From Piscicola geometra (lineage: Eukaryota > Annelida > Clitellata > Hirudinida > Piscicolidae): DNA of 64,000 bases. The number at the start of each line of letters is the position of its first letter. Within the stretch, counting starts at the first letter, position 1. A program made the position numbers and the translations under genes. The stretch spans positions 2,289,031 through 2,353,030 of the forward strand of contig OX030958.1 of the NCBI GenBank assembly GCA_943735955.1, given 5' to 3'. Below are positions 24,001 through 35,715 of this stretch, one piece after another. The notes below the pieces were generated by a model that was not told the DNA's origin, searched no databases, and saw only the letters and a program-made list of their open reading frames with translations.

Positions 24001-25328
24001 CTGGATGCAAAATTTCTGGCCACAGTGTCTACTCTCTACGCAATTCTATGTCCTATATAAGAATTAAGCCAAGCACTTCAAAGTCCAGTTTTAAATCTTG
24101 TGGGTGCTCAGAAGCATGTGAAGATGCTTCTTACGAGTTTATCACAGATGAGAACATAGAAAGTGTTCAATGAAATTGTTCAAGACTCTGTATCATTGAA
24201 GAATTCGCCAAACAATAAAATGAATATCTCAGAACCAGAAGGTATTATTATATTCAAAATATTGAGTTAATCAGAAAATATTAATTTAAAAGATTTTAAT
24301 AATTATAATATTAATTATAGCCTAATCTAGTCTAATATACTCAGTCTAATGTCATGAAATCATTGAGATATCATTTATGCTATTAAGATGTAATCCGCGC
24401 TGGCCCTCAATAACTGATTCCATTTTTGATTTTCTATTTCCAATTAAATTCAGACAGACCCACAAGACAACGTTTTCTACCATCAAATCTTACAGACTCT
24501 GTTGTAGTGCAAGCTATGCCAATTTGGTCAATGCATAGCCATACAAAGACAACCCAACTGAAAATAGAAGAATACTACGAAATTATCGATCTGGTTACTT
24601 ATCAGATAACCAGTCGGTTCGACAACCCTGCCTTGGCTGCTCTTGATGCTTTGCAGAATGGGATAATGACTCCTGAGCTTTCAGAGCTATGCCTCCTTCA
24701 TGGAAAGGATGCTGAAACAGTTCAAAGACAGCTCAAATTTACATCAACAAGTTTACGTGCGGATCAGTCTGATCCTAATGCATGTATCGAACTGCAAGAG
24801 CTCTTTTGTGCCACAAGCCTTCAGCCCGAGCTGCACTATATGCTCGATGTTGCTCTGACTCTGCCAGTTACTTCATCAGATGCAGAAAGAGCATTTTCGA
24901 AACTTCGGCTTATTAAAAGTCATCTTAGGACGACTATGTCTGCATGTCGTTTACAAAGTTTATTGAGAATATCGGCTAACAAAACAACTACCGCACTTCT
25001 TCCAGTAAATGAAATGATCAAAAAATTTTCCCATACCGATCGAAAAATTATTTTTTTAGCTAAAAACACATCAAAATGTACTTCAAATTAAAATAAGTTA
25101 ATTTTTTAACAACTTTTTAGGATCTCATATCAAATATTTTTTATAATTTTCTCTTAATTGAAAAATTCATGACTATTTTACTATGCAACTTAGTTAGCCG
25201 TTTTTTTGTATCATTAATAAACTATCTCAAGCTCTTTGTTATTTATAATGGTTAGTTTTGATTTATACCATTGAGTTTTTTTTCCTCGAAAGTGAGCCCC
25301 CTAGCCATTTTTGCTGGTTGCGCCCCTG
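21066..25328 (+). mobile_element. hAT transposon with intron-containing transposase gene
   Basis: The left terminus is cagtggcgcaactag and the right terminus is the complement of caggggcgcaaccagc. The body encodes a transposase of the TTF-zinc-finger/DUF4371 type, similar to ZMYM1-like proteins. The 8 bp on either side (caacgtga and ccgttatc) do not match, so the insertion duplication has decayed or one end was replaced. A deletion derivative lies inverted at 32735-33620. Confidence 0.78.
22302..25091 (+). pseudogene. hAT transposase, four exons, four in-frame stops
   Basis: Exon 1 (22302-23067) holds a TTF-type zinc finger (DRFNWIEYN, AGAQCFYCKLL, HVRSC) and DETTDASTK with the first catalytic Asp. 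Exon 2 (23284-23690) has VGQGYD and CWSHNLQLVMS. Exon 3 (23788-24241) is the helical middle. Exon 4 (24454-25091) has LTLPVTSSDAERAFSKLRLI, the hAT dimerisation motif. Splice phases agree at every junction (phase 1, 0, 1), with gt-ag ends. Stops: TGA at 22338 (codon 13), TGA at 23418 inside GQGYD.GANM, TAA at 24058 and TAG at 24157. No frameshifts were seen, so it decayed recently. A host-domesticated role is unlikely given the stops. Confidence 0.75.
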
Positions 25329-25359
25329 CCGTTATCCTATTGAGATTGGCACTGACGTA

Positions 25360-25600
25360 TGTTTATATTGATGACAAATAATAAATTGTACTGAAATCGC
25401 TATTGTTTTTCTTCAAATTGCTCATAGTGGCAATATAAAAGTATTTTTATTGAGTATAAAACTTTTCTAAAAATGTTTGGTGATACAAATATCAATAGTT
25501 GATACAAAAATAATTTGCACGGTTGGTCGAAACCGGTTCTTTGATTCCAACCCTAGGAAGGACCCCCCCCCCAAGATTTTCTGCAAATCGCCGCCCCTGC
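25360..25600 (+). mobile_element. Solo right end of the GGCGATC-family hAT (empty site of the LINE)
   Basis: Aligns with 15885-15904 joined to 16915-17152, without the LINE that splits that copy. It ends in gcaaatcgccgcccctg. The left part of the element is missing. Confidence 0.75.
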
Positions 25601-25849
25601 TGTATACATAATTAATAGACACTCGTGTTCATGTAAAAATTCTCCAAATGCTTTTATTTAGGTATGTGGTGAAGTCAATACAAAGAGTCAGTGTGAAAGT
25701 TTTTTAGTTTTAGTAAAAATTGCTTATCGGTTTTATTTAGGTTGCTAACTAGATCAAGATAAAAAATTGGAACCGAATCTCGCGTGCAAAGATGTGTTGT
25801 TAAACTGACGCCATGGTTGCAAAGAAAAAATGATCTTATGCTGTTCCTT

Positions 25850-26200
25850 CGATTTAGGGTGAACTAAAAAAGTACCATGACAACTGCTTTTTCTGTTTTA
25901 ACAAATGTTTCTGGGTTTTCCAAAAAAATAAAGGTTCCATTGTGTACTCAAATGTATCATTAGCTGTGAGACCAGTTTCTCGTGGAGATGATTTTCCTAT
26001 CTCAACAGCTTCAGTTTCATGGCAAAATATTGAAGATGCTGAGAAGGATACTAAGCTGGTGCAAATTTCAACCTCATCTAATTTCACAGTGGAATTTAAT
26101 GATTTAGTTTGCGAGTTGTATTTCTTCAAACAGCAATCAGAACTTCTTTTGAGATGAGAAGTATTTCATCAATATACTTATAATGTCTGATACCTCTGTC
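25850..26200 (+). pseudogene. Second fragment of the Cys-rich family (middle part)
   Basis: Plus-strand translation reads KYHDNCFFCFNKCF, then SIVYSNVSLAVRPVSRGDDF, then EFNDLVCELYFFKQQSELLL before a TGA. It overlaps the family of 6417-6875 at the NDCYFC / SARRPV...P region and continues downstream into the DLV..L...KQ..ELL segment. The N-terminal cysteines are lost. No ATG is convincing. It is a decayed piece of the same family. Confidence 0.5.
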
Positions 26201-26269
26201 AGACATTTTCGATCTTTATGTTTAATTGTCGTGGTACTTAGTGCTGGTCGAAGTTTTCACCATTATGTG

Positions 26270-26800
26270 TGCCTCCTTGCTGTTGTTTGTTTTCAGAGTT
26301 TATTTAATTTCTTTGCATAGTTTTTTAACTCAGCTTTCTTTAGCCTTTTTCATGCCTGTAAAAAATTTTGTTACTTCGATTAATACCTTTTAACTGGTCT
26401 TTTTTTTAAAGTTTTTTAATCACACGGTTCTAATAATCCAGTTGTGACCCTTGATTGTTTGATGGTTCAGTGTTTACCAAAGATCTTACCGACTGTTTCA
26501 GTTACTGCGTAACTATAAGTGTGTCAACAGTGTTAAGAATGCTGAAAGCCGAAAATTTCCCTCCAATCAGTGATTGAAAGGCTTCTTTTACATCTGAGTC
26601 TTTCAGCCTTGCATGGGAAAGTTTTTCAATTCCTTCATCTCTAAGTGATCACACATTCCATGTGCCAATAATGATGTTGTTTCTGGCATGGATATGACTT
26701 TTCGTTGTTGTTGTTGTAGCCCACTTTTTAACTCCATTTTGGTGCGCAACGGATGGCGCGGTCATTGAAATGTTCGTAAAAAAAGAATTTATTTTGTGTA
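26270..26800 (-). mobile_element. LINE 5' segment, inverted, endonuclease deleted
   Basis: The minus strand starts with ARNNIIIGTWNV, the first motif of an AP-type endonuclease (GTWNVR). It jumps almost at once to LKDSDVKEAFQSLIGGKFSA and NTVDTLIVTQ, the post-endonuclease linker of the same kind of element. The endonuclease core is therefore missing. The plus-strand RT of a similar LINE starts at 27030 in the opposite orientation. Confidence 0.6.
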
Positions 26801-27029
26801 CCATAAGATTAAATGAAAAGATATCTAATAAACAGTAGGTTATAACTTTAGATACGACAATCATTCTAATTTGTGGCCTTAATGTATGATTTCATCATCA
26901 CAATTTGTTTTTCTCACATTAAAACTGTATTAACTTTTTAAACCTAGTTTATTTGACTTGAATAAATCTAGATACAAATTATTTGCATCAATTCAATCTG
27001 CTTGGCACCACCAACAGGTGGGTGGATCT

Positions 27030-29135
27030 TCGTTAATGAAAACTACAGTATTCTCCACAAAGCTTACTTCTTCAACTCCAAGTTCAAGGAAAGAAGAGAT
27101 TTGTACAACATCATAGGTGAAACAGTAACTCCTTCAGACAGGACGATTAGCTGAGCAACCAAGCCGACGAGATCATGGCATAACATCAGACAGACAGAAC
27201 TACAAGAACTTGTACAACGCAATGAAAGATGTTTATGGCCCCACGTCTTCTGAATCATACCCCCTTCTTAGCACAGATCGTTACACTATTATCAAAGGCA
27301 AAGAAGAGATTTTGGAAAAGTGGGTCGAAAACTTCGACAACGTCCTCAATTGTCCTTTCACAATCAACTTCGAGGCCATCAATCGAATTCTCCAAGTGCC
27401 CACCAACGAAGCACTGAATATTCCAATCTTGCACGAGACCCAGAAAGTAATTCGTATTTTTTCTAGTGACAAAGTACCTGGTTCGAGCACTATACCAGAT
27501 GAGGTCTACAAGGAAGGGGGACCAGCCCTTACTAAAAGGCTCCACCAGTTGTTCCCATTGATGTGCGAAAAAAAGACGATTCTGCAGAAATTTAAAGATG
27601 CTTCCATCATATATCTCTACAAGCAGAAAAAAGTAGAAAAGCCTATGACATCCACAGAGACAAATCATTACTTTATATCGCATGAAAGATGTTTACTCAA
27701 TCGCTAGAATCCTGCTCAATCGTCTCACCAACCACCTTAATCAAGGTCTTCTGCCCGTAAGTCAGTTTAGATTCCGAAAACAAAGAAAAACCATCGACAT
27801 GGTATTCGCTGCAAGACAGCTGGAAGAGAAATGTCAAGAGCAAAACTCTGACCAGTTTTTTACATATGTGGACCTCACCAAGACTTTTGAAACCGTGTCT
27901 GTGGAAGATCATGGTCAAGTACGGTTGTCCAAGGAAATTCATCGTCTTGGTGCACAAATTCTACGAGAACATGCAGGCCAGAGTCCAGAACAGTGGAGAA
28001 TCCTCTGACCCTTTTCCAGTCATGAACGGGATCAGGCAAAGCTGCGTCTTGGCACCAATTCTATTTTGCCTTATTTTTTTCGTTAGTGTCCATCTGAATT
28101 ACCGCAAAGATGGCAAACGGCTCAACCTTCGGAGGCTCCAGACAAAAACCAAGGTTACCATAGACATCATCAGAGTTTGTTAGTGACTGTGCCTTCAACG
28201 CTGTATCAGAAGCTGACATGCAACGCAGCTGTTCTCCAGTGCTTGCAAAATTTGGTATAACGATCTGCACAAAGAAGACTAAAGTGTTTCATCAGCCAGC
28301 AGCTGGAAAGCCCTACGTTGAGCCCAGCATCACTATCAATTGCCAGAGAATCAACACAATGAACAACTTCATCTTTCTAGGCCGTACACTATCCCAGAGT
28401 GTCACTATCGATGATGAAGTGAACGTCAGGATTGCTAAAGCCAGTTCTTCTTTTCGCAGTTTGTACCCTAATGTCTGAAACAGAAGAAGCATCACCGCCA
28501 AAATCAAGCTAAATTATACAGGGCTGTTGTGTTCCCCACACTGCTATATGCATGTAAAAAGTGGACTTTGTATCAACGCCATGCTAGGAAGTTGAAACAC
28601 TTTCACGTAACAAGCCTCAGGAAGATCCTCGGCATGAAATAGCAAGACAACGTTCCAGACACAATGGTACCGTCCATAGCAGGTCTTTCCAGCATCTTCA
28701 CCCTTCTAATGCAATTTCAGCTTTGCTGGGCAGGGCACTAGTCCGAATGCCAGATGAGAGACTGCCAAAAAGACTTTTCTATGGTAAACTTTTACACAGC
28801 CAGCGGTCTCAGGGTGGGCAAAGAAACTCTCCAAAAACCCTCTGAAAGCTTAATTTGAATTGTTTGTCATCAACGTAGAAACATAAGAACAAGCTGCAAT
28901 GAATCTTTCCATCTGGAGCTCTTCCATTCACAAAGGTTCCGTGACTAGCGTGATTAGAGGCAAATCTGGAAATCCCGCGCTGTTAACCCTCTTGGATACG
29001 TTCCACTCATCCCTTGTTCCTCATGTTCTCGAACCTTCCGTGTCAGGATCGGCCTCATCAGCCATCTGCGCACACACAGACAGCCAGTCACAACACCCTC
29101 CCGAATGACTTGAAGTGGTCTTTGTCGACTCGACA
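27030..29135 (+). mobile_element. Degenerate LINE: reverse transcriptase to C-terminus
   Basis: Motifs in order, across frameshifts: VYGPTSSE, DKVPGSSTIPDEVYKEGGPA (27470-27530), LQKFKDASIIYLYKQKK, LNRLTNHLNQGLLPVSQF, DMVFAARQLEEKCQEQNSD, FTYVDLTKTFETVS with the first RT Asp, ARVQNSGESSDPFPVMNGIR, SCVLAPILF, VSDCAFNA where FADDCA is expected, KKTKVFHQPAAGKPYVEPSI, and IDDEVNVRIAKASSSFRSLY. The C-terminus has RVRIGLISHLRTH near 29040. The YADD box is damaged and many stops are present, so it is inactive. It ends in an aat-rich tail. Confidence 0.8.
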
Positions 29136-30446
29136 GACGAACAAATAATAATAATAAGTGTTTTATATAGTATAGTTACTATTGATCGAGTTCAAATCGG
29201 TAATATTCCGTTAAATTCAAACCGTTTAAATAAAATAACTAATATTGGTTTATTTTAAAATATTTATTTATTATTAATTGAGTATGCATTAGGTTTAAAA
29301 AATTAATTTAGTTTGGGTTAGAGTTAGGATTGGGGTTAAATAAATTTATCTATTCATTTAAATTGTTTCTTCATTAGGTAAATAGTTTAATTAATTTAAA
29401 ATCGATTTGTATTTTACATATACTATAGGTTAAAGTTCATAACGCCCATAAGATCTTCTATGGTCCACCCCTTTTTTTTTGTTCCAAGCAATTGAATTTA
29501 CATAATTATTCTCATTTAATTTAATCTCGTAAATTGAGAAAATTAGCACATTTAAAAATTTAAATCAATATCAATCTGATGGCAATCAGTTGTGTGATTG
29601 CATTATTTCTACACCCTAATCAACATTCAAATCAATTGGCCTTCAATGTCTATCATACACAAATTCATGTCTAATGTCATTTTTCGTTAACCTTGATTTT
29701 ATTAAATATTTTAAATGTTTTTTTATACTGTTTATCTGCATATTTTTTATGAATTTGAAAACCTATTCAGATTAACGTTGCTTAGATCACTTAGTGCTCA
29801 TTTATATAATTTTCATGTTTAGTAAACTAGATAATTTATTTATTTTACAGGACATTAAAATCAATTTTATAAAATTTTAAAATATATTATTTTTGATTAT
29901 TCTACTACCACAACCGCCCGTACTTCACTTTTGCCACAGCAACCGCTGTTTACGATTCAATCATCAATTGAAAATCAATTTCCATCAGCCACTTCACTCA
30001 AATCTCTGCATCATCTGTTGACACTCTGCTCACGATAAAGATTCATTAATTTATATCATGAGACGAATTTTCTTAAAGCAATTTATATAACTCATAACAT
30101 AATAAAATAATTTTTACATCTTACAAATTTAAAGAGAATTGCTCTATGAATATGCCAGAAAGACTTACATCAATTGAGTGATAGAAATTACCAAAATGTA
30201 AAATAAATTGTCAAATATCTTTGCCTATCATTGATCGTTTTCATTTAGTATAAAAGACAGTGAACAAATGATAATCGCCTCTTTTAAGAGTTACCTTGAA
30301 TTTACTTGAATAAAAAAAGAGAGCTTATAAATTTGAATCAAAAGGATAAAAAATAGATAATTAAATCATAAAAACGTGGTTAAATAAAAAAGAACTAAAT
30401 AATGTTACAGACCACTCTGAATGGATAGTATTCAAATTAGAGACTG
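29136..30446. other. AT-rich stretch, no gene recognised
   Basis: No motif-bearing ORF. A short gggttagagttaggattgg segment at 29326 resembles degenerate telomere repeats. Confidence 0.5.
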
Positions 30447-31320
30447 ACCGAAATTCGGTTCGGTTTCGGCGCCGAAATTGTCAATTTTCTAAGTTTCGAC
30501 AATTTTTCGGTTTCGGCTTAATCAAAATTTGCAATTTCGGTCATTTTTCGGTTTCGGCCGAAACTAATTTTGTAATTTCGGCTCAATTTGGGTTTCGGCC
30601 GAAATGGATCTCATATTTACCGAAAAACCGATATTTTTATTTATTTATGTAGTTTATCTGATATATCTGTAATCCTCAATCGAACTCGAACTATTAAGTT
30701 TGGGTTCGATTCTCATCTCTATTAGATATCTTAGTTATCGTGATTGATTTATATATGGGTGTCATTAGACTAATTGTTCGAATAAAATAAACAAGCATCT
30801 GGGACAACAATCATTGTATTGAAATTCAAGTTAATTGGCATACGTTCAATGAGGATATCGGCATTGCAGTCAATATTCATGTCTTGAACCTGCTGCTCGA
30901 AAATACTTATCTGCGCCCCCAACAAGTGTTGCAAGCGATCAACTGTTTAGTTCTGCTGGTCAAATCTACGCAAATCGTCGCAGCTACCTTCTTGGTGAAA
31001 ATGTTTACAAACTTTTATTTCTGGTTTGCAATATTCGTTTGTTTGGATTCAATACTATTTTTTGATTTTAATAAACACTTACTTATGTAGACCATTTTTA
31101 TTGATGAAAAACTGTTATTTTTTGGCTTAAAATATAGGTTTGTTTGGATTTACTTATTAAACTGGCATTGTCATCGTTAAATACTATTTTTTTGTTTTTA
31201 CTAAAAGTTGTGAAAAATTTAGGTTTCGGTGTCGGTTTAGGCCGAAAATGGAATTTCAATTTCGGCTTAATTTCGTTTCGACCAAATTAAAAATACCATC
31301 TTGAAAATTTAAACCCATTA
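30447..31320 (+). mobile_element. Short hAT element (GGTTTCGG family)
   Basis: The left end starts agagactgaccgaaattcgg and is packed with tttcggccgaaa motifs; the right side at 31220-31290 has the same motifs. Between them, about 30900-31075, one frame reads SVASDQLFSSAGQIYANRRS and YLLGENVYKLLFL, the hAT dimerisation domain. The rest of the transposase is absent, so this is an internal-deletion copy. Confidence 0.72.
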
Positions 31321-32130
31321 ATAAATTTGAGTTTATCTTATTGTGGTATTTATGCTATTATTTTTAGTTATAATTATTTGAAATAGCGCCAATCATTCAA
31401 AAAATTATTTAGATAGATGGAATAGTGAAGAATGTACTTAAAAATAGAGTTTATAATTAAGATTAAAAAATCAGGCCAACTGCACAATGATCTGAAACAT
31501 TTTTTGGCGTTTTAAGTTTAAACAAGTGGTAAATCAAAAATTAACAATTTTGCGTATCAATTTGGGTTCTTATAGGACTTGAAGCTTCTGAAATTTTATA
31601 TAGCATCTAGCCAAGTAAAATAAATTCAATCATCTCAGCAAGATTTTTTAAATGGTAGAGAACCTGAACTGCTGAAGCACGCTTGGAAGACCAGTGATCA
31701 TGTTGTGTGATATTTTCACAACAAATCCTGGTACTCCTTACGTGCTCTGGTCCATTCTTCAATTCACAGCAGATATTTGTACGAATTTATTTATTAATAT
31801 TCATAAATTATAATAAAAAAATTGCAGAAAAGAGATCCGAAGGATGTTTTCCGCCTCACAATGATATGACTTTTCTACCGTTTTGTGCATACTGCCCATG
31901 ATTTTAATTTGTCGACTTCATGTGATGGCTGTCTTGGATCGATATAAGACAAAAATCGTTATCGAAACGTTTTCGTATTTTCACCTTAGAACTTAAAATT
32001 TCACCTGTGGGCATGCGAAAACAATTGACAGTGAAATTGAGTTGGCACTTTTCGAGCCATTTTGCTGATGCGCTTCTGTCCGACTTGATTGTAAAAAGAC
32101 TCGTTTGTTATATGATCGCTTGACTGTTAA
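31321..32130. other. No gene recognised
   Basis: AT-rich; short ORFs lack motifs. The L2-like fragment begins near 32130. Confidence 0.45.
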
Positions 32131-32470
32131 ATTCCAAGAATCAATCGATAGCAAGTCCTGGCGAAGACCTCAAGATTCTTCGACAATGCCGCCGTGAGTA
32201 TGCAAATTTGATATGCTTCTTTACGCCAAATTTGATCCTTAAGATTGTTATTGACAAAGGACTCACTGAGAACTTGGCTTCTGTTTTTGTTCTCAGTCGA
32301 ATTGACTATAAAAATATCATTCTTACTGGATTGCCGATGACGCAGTTGCAGAAAATTCAGTCCATAATTAAAACTACAGTTAGGCTCATAACAGGTTCTA
32401 GAAACTAAGATCACATCAGCCCTGTTCTCAAGGAGCTCCACTGGCTTCGTGTTGAAAACAGATTTGAATA
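32130..32470 (+). mobile_element. L2-like LINE RT fragment
   Basis: Plus strand reads ENLASVFVLSRIDYKNIIL and TGLPMTQLQKIQSIIKTTVR, then LITGSRN and, after one stop, HISPVLKELHWL. This is the SRLDYCNSLL.GLP...L.RLQ.....AAR..T..R..HI.P.L..LHWLP block of L2/CR1-type elements. Confidence 0.78.
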
Positions 32471-32734
32471 AAAAAATTAAATAATGCGGAATGACTCTGC
32501 AACTACTGGATATGCTAATAGATAAAATAATATGAAAAAAATTTACTATATTACATTTTTTCAGTCTAAAATTCATATTTAAAAAAGATCCAATTAAATA
32601 ATTTCAGCTAAACTATTTTGTTGGCAACTGAAATATTTTAGTTACACTGTCATATAAACTAAACTCTATTTTTTTAGTTAAACTATGCCAGAAACAAACA
32701 AAAATAGCTAAACTATTTAGTTAAACTATGCCCA

Positions 32735-33620
32735 TCACTACCAATTATAACTAATAAAGAATTTAAGACAGTTTATTAATGATACAAATGAAAAACTAGA
32801 AACTAAGTTGCAAAGTATGCATTTTTGAAGCTAAGGATAAAAGTAAAAAAATAATTTCCATATGAGATCCTAAACAGTCTATAATTTTTGTAAATATTTA
32901 GTTTAAACTAAATTTTGATGTGTTCCCAGATAAAAAATAATTTTTCTATCAGTTTGTGAAAATCTTTTCACTCTTTCATTTACTGGAAGAAGTGCAGTAG
33001 CTGTTTTGGTAGCAGATATTCTCAAATAGGCTTTGCGTACGACAAACAGACACAGATGAATTTTAATAAGCCGAAGTTTCGAAAACGCTCTTTCTGCATC
33101 TTATGAAGTCACTAGCAGAGTCAGAACAACATCGAGCATAAAATGCTACTCGGGCTGAAGGCTTGTGGCACAAAAAGTTCTTGCAGTTCGATACATTCAA
33201 TGGAATCAGACTGGTCCGCACGTAAACTTGATGATGTGATTTTGAGCTGTCTTTGCACAGTTTCAGCATTCTTTCAATGAAGGTTTCAGAATTCCGAAAG
33301 TTCGGGAGTTATTTTGCCCTTCTGCGTTGTTTTTATATACTGTGTCATGGCGGCAAAAATGTACATATGATAAGTGTAGAGATATAAAAGTGTAATTAAG
33401 GTCTAATGAGGCTCTATTTTTCCTCAGAATTTGTGACATGTTAGAGTTATTTTAGTGGGATCTTTATGTTCTGTGTTGATACATAAAATGTTTCGTGAGA
33501 TAAAGGCCTGATGGCCATCCAGAGAAAATATTTTTGTCCTATGGCATATTGAGAAAATCCACCAAAAAAACTCAACGATTTTCGAAAAATTACGACTCTT
33601 TGAATTGATCTGCGCCACTG
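32735..33620 (-). mobile_element. Deletion derivative of the 21-25 kb hAT element
   Basis: The minus strand carries the 3' half of the transposase (match to 24730-25100) and, after a deletion, the 5' terminal region (match to 21066-21310). It ends in the terminus complement gcgccactg at 33620. It keeps both ends but lacks most coding sequence. Confidence 0.72.
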
Positions 33621-35334
33621 CATCTACCAACATTCATTGGTTTCTGTTTAAAAAAATATATTTAAAATATTATTAACAATATTATATAATATTAACATTA
33701 TAATATTTTGAATAATATTATTGTTATTTATAAGCAGTTTGAATTTTACAATTATTCATAACCTAAGTGGTGTTGAAGCTCGTTTGGGTTCAGGCCACGG
33801 TAATAATATTCGTCGTTGTATTCTATTGTATTTATGTATAAAAGTTATTTGGGGAACATCTGATTTAATTTGATCTTTACGACCTGACCGGTTAAAGAAA
33901 ATGTTTACTTTATATTTTATTTTTATTTATAAAAAAAAATCAATCTTATTTAGGATCAACAGTAATACAAAGATTTTTGAATCTCTAAAACCGATCGAAA
34001 AGACAGTTTCTAAAAGATAATGTAACTAAGCTGAAGAGCTTAAAAACTATAATATATGTGTGCATTGGAGAACCGTTCAACTTTATTTAGTGAAATTGTA
34101 TTATAAATAATTAAGAAAATATAGCAATTTACTCAAAAGATCTAAAAATTAAAGTTGAAAAAATGATTATTAACATATAAAATTGTGCAAAAACTCAAAT
34201 AGGCATTTTTATCAGTAAATTAAAATGTTTCAACATTTTCAAAATAGTCAAAAAGCATGTTCACAAAAGTTTAAATGAAACCTTCACAACATCTTAGGTA
34301 AAAGTGATGATTTATAAAAGCCGAATGATATTTTTGAATATAGCTTTTTGGAAAGTTTGAAATACCTTAAATAGATTTAACTATAAAAAGTTTCGTTAGT
34401 GAATAAAACAATTCTAGTCATAACTTCTCATGACATTTAGACAAAATTTGATAGCGATTAGGTGAAGAGATAGGTCACAACAATGCAGTTTTTGAAAAAA
34501 ATTAACTTTTTATCTTGAATGAATGAGTCAGTTAAAAGTAAAGGTTTGTAATTTTATAATCAATTTAGACCAGGCAGTTATGGGAGAGAATGTTTAGAAA
34601 TCAATTATTTATTGTTTGGCATATTATGTAACGATTTATTGAAAGCAATTAATCTTTGAATTCAAGAATTATTTTGAAATTTGAAATGTTATATTTCATA
34701 TATTTGGTACTCTAAAATATTATCTTGAATTAGCTTCAAATATAGAGTTAAAGTTAAATAAAAATATAAAATAGCTGAAAGGAGAAACTTGAATATTAAA
34801 ATACAAAAATAGTAAAAACTTTTCAGTACTACATTCAAATTTAAATAAATAGGTTCAGTTTACAAATGATTTAACTAATCATTTAAATAAATTATTTAGA
34901 ATTGTTCAACAGTTATTATTTACAATATTATTTATACAACATTACTATTGATTTAGTTAATAAAGGTATCATCATTATTTTTTATCTTAATATTTATATT
35001 ATCACATTTTCCCAAAAGTTTTAAACAGGGTTTTTATGTTTTAAAAAAAGGAAAACAATTATTTTTTGAGATGAAAAGAACAGGCAGGAAAAACATGTAT
35101 AGTCGATATACAGTCTTTAGGCAAAATTTTCAAAGAAAAAAAAATGTAAGCAAAATTAAAGTTTTAAAATCACAGACAACTCAAATTGTGCAACAGGTAT
35201 AGAGCGAAAAATCAAAAATTCTAGAAAACTTCTAGAAACTCAAGATTCAGAAATAATAAAAACTTATAAATTAGAGAAAGTAAAATAAATAGTTTGAATA
35301 TACATATAGAACTCTACACAATTATATATATGAT
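33621..35334. other. AT-rich stretch, no gene recognised
   Basis: Read on both strands; no motif-bearing ORF, RNA gene or repeat family was seen. Confidence 0.5.
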
Positions 35335-35715
35335 GTTGACGGTTGTAGATAAACTGCAGAAAAAAGACACAAAGGTGCGGAACGCAAATGTGTAAAATGC
35401 TGATTTACTTTGCAGAGTGTCAATTTATACTTTTTTTACAGAAAAAACGTCAATTTATAACTTTTTTGGTTAGATATCTTTAAGTGATTTTTCAGATTAG
35501 AATGTAAATCATATTTCTTTATAAAACAGAATTTTTCCTGAAAATAAAAAAATTAAACCCAACCCTAACCCTAACTCCAACCCTAACCCTAAATTGACAA
35601 TTTTTCTGTAAAAAATGTATAAACTGATATTCTGCAAAGTAATTCAGCATTTTACACATTTGAATTCCACATATTTCTGTTTTCTTCTTCATGCAGTTTA
35701 TCTATAACCGTTGAC
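35335..35715. mobile_element. MITE with long inverted repeats and telomere-like core
   Basis: The two arms, about 120 bp each, are inverted (outer gttgacggttgtagataaac against the complement at 35715; inner aaatgtgtaaaatgctgatt against its complement). tgat occurs on both sides (35331-35334 and 35716-35719). The centre, 35556-35593, holds aaccctaaccctaactcc and ccctaaccctaa, close to the metazoan telomere repeat. 60240-60900 has distantly similar interior motifs and another ctcaaccctaaccccc stretch. Confidence 0.72.

Noticed and set aside
35556..35593. True telomere or chromosome-fusion site
   Set aside because: Only about 38 bp, imperfect, and enclosed by MITE arms.
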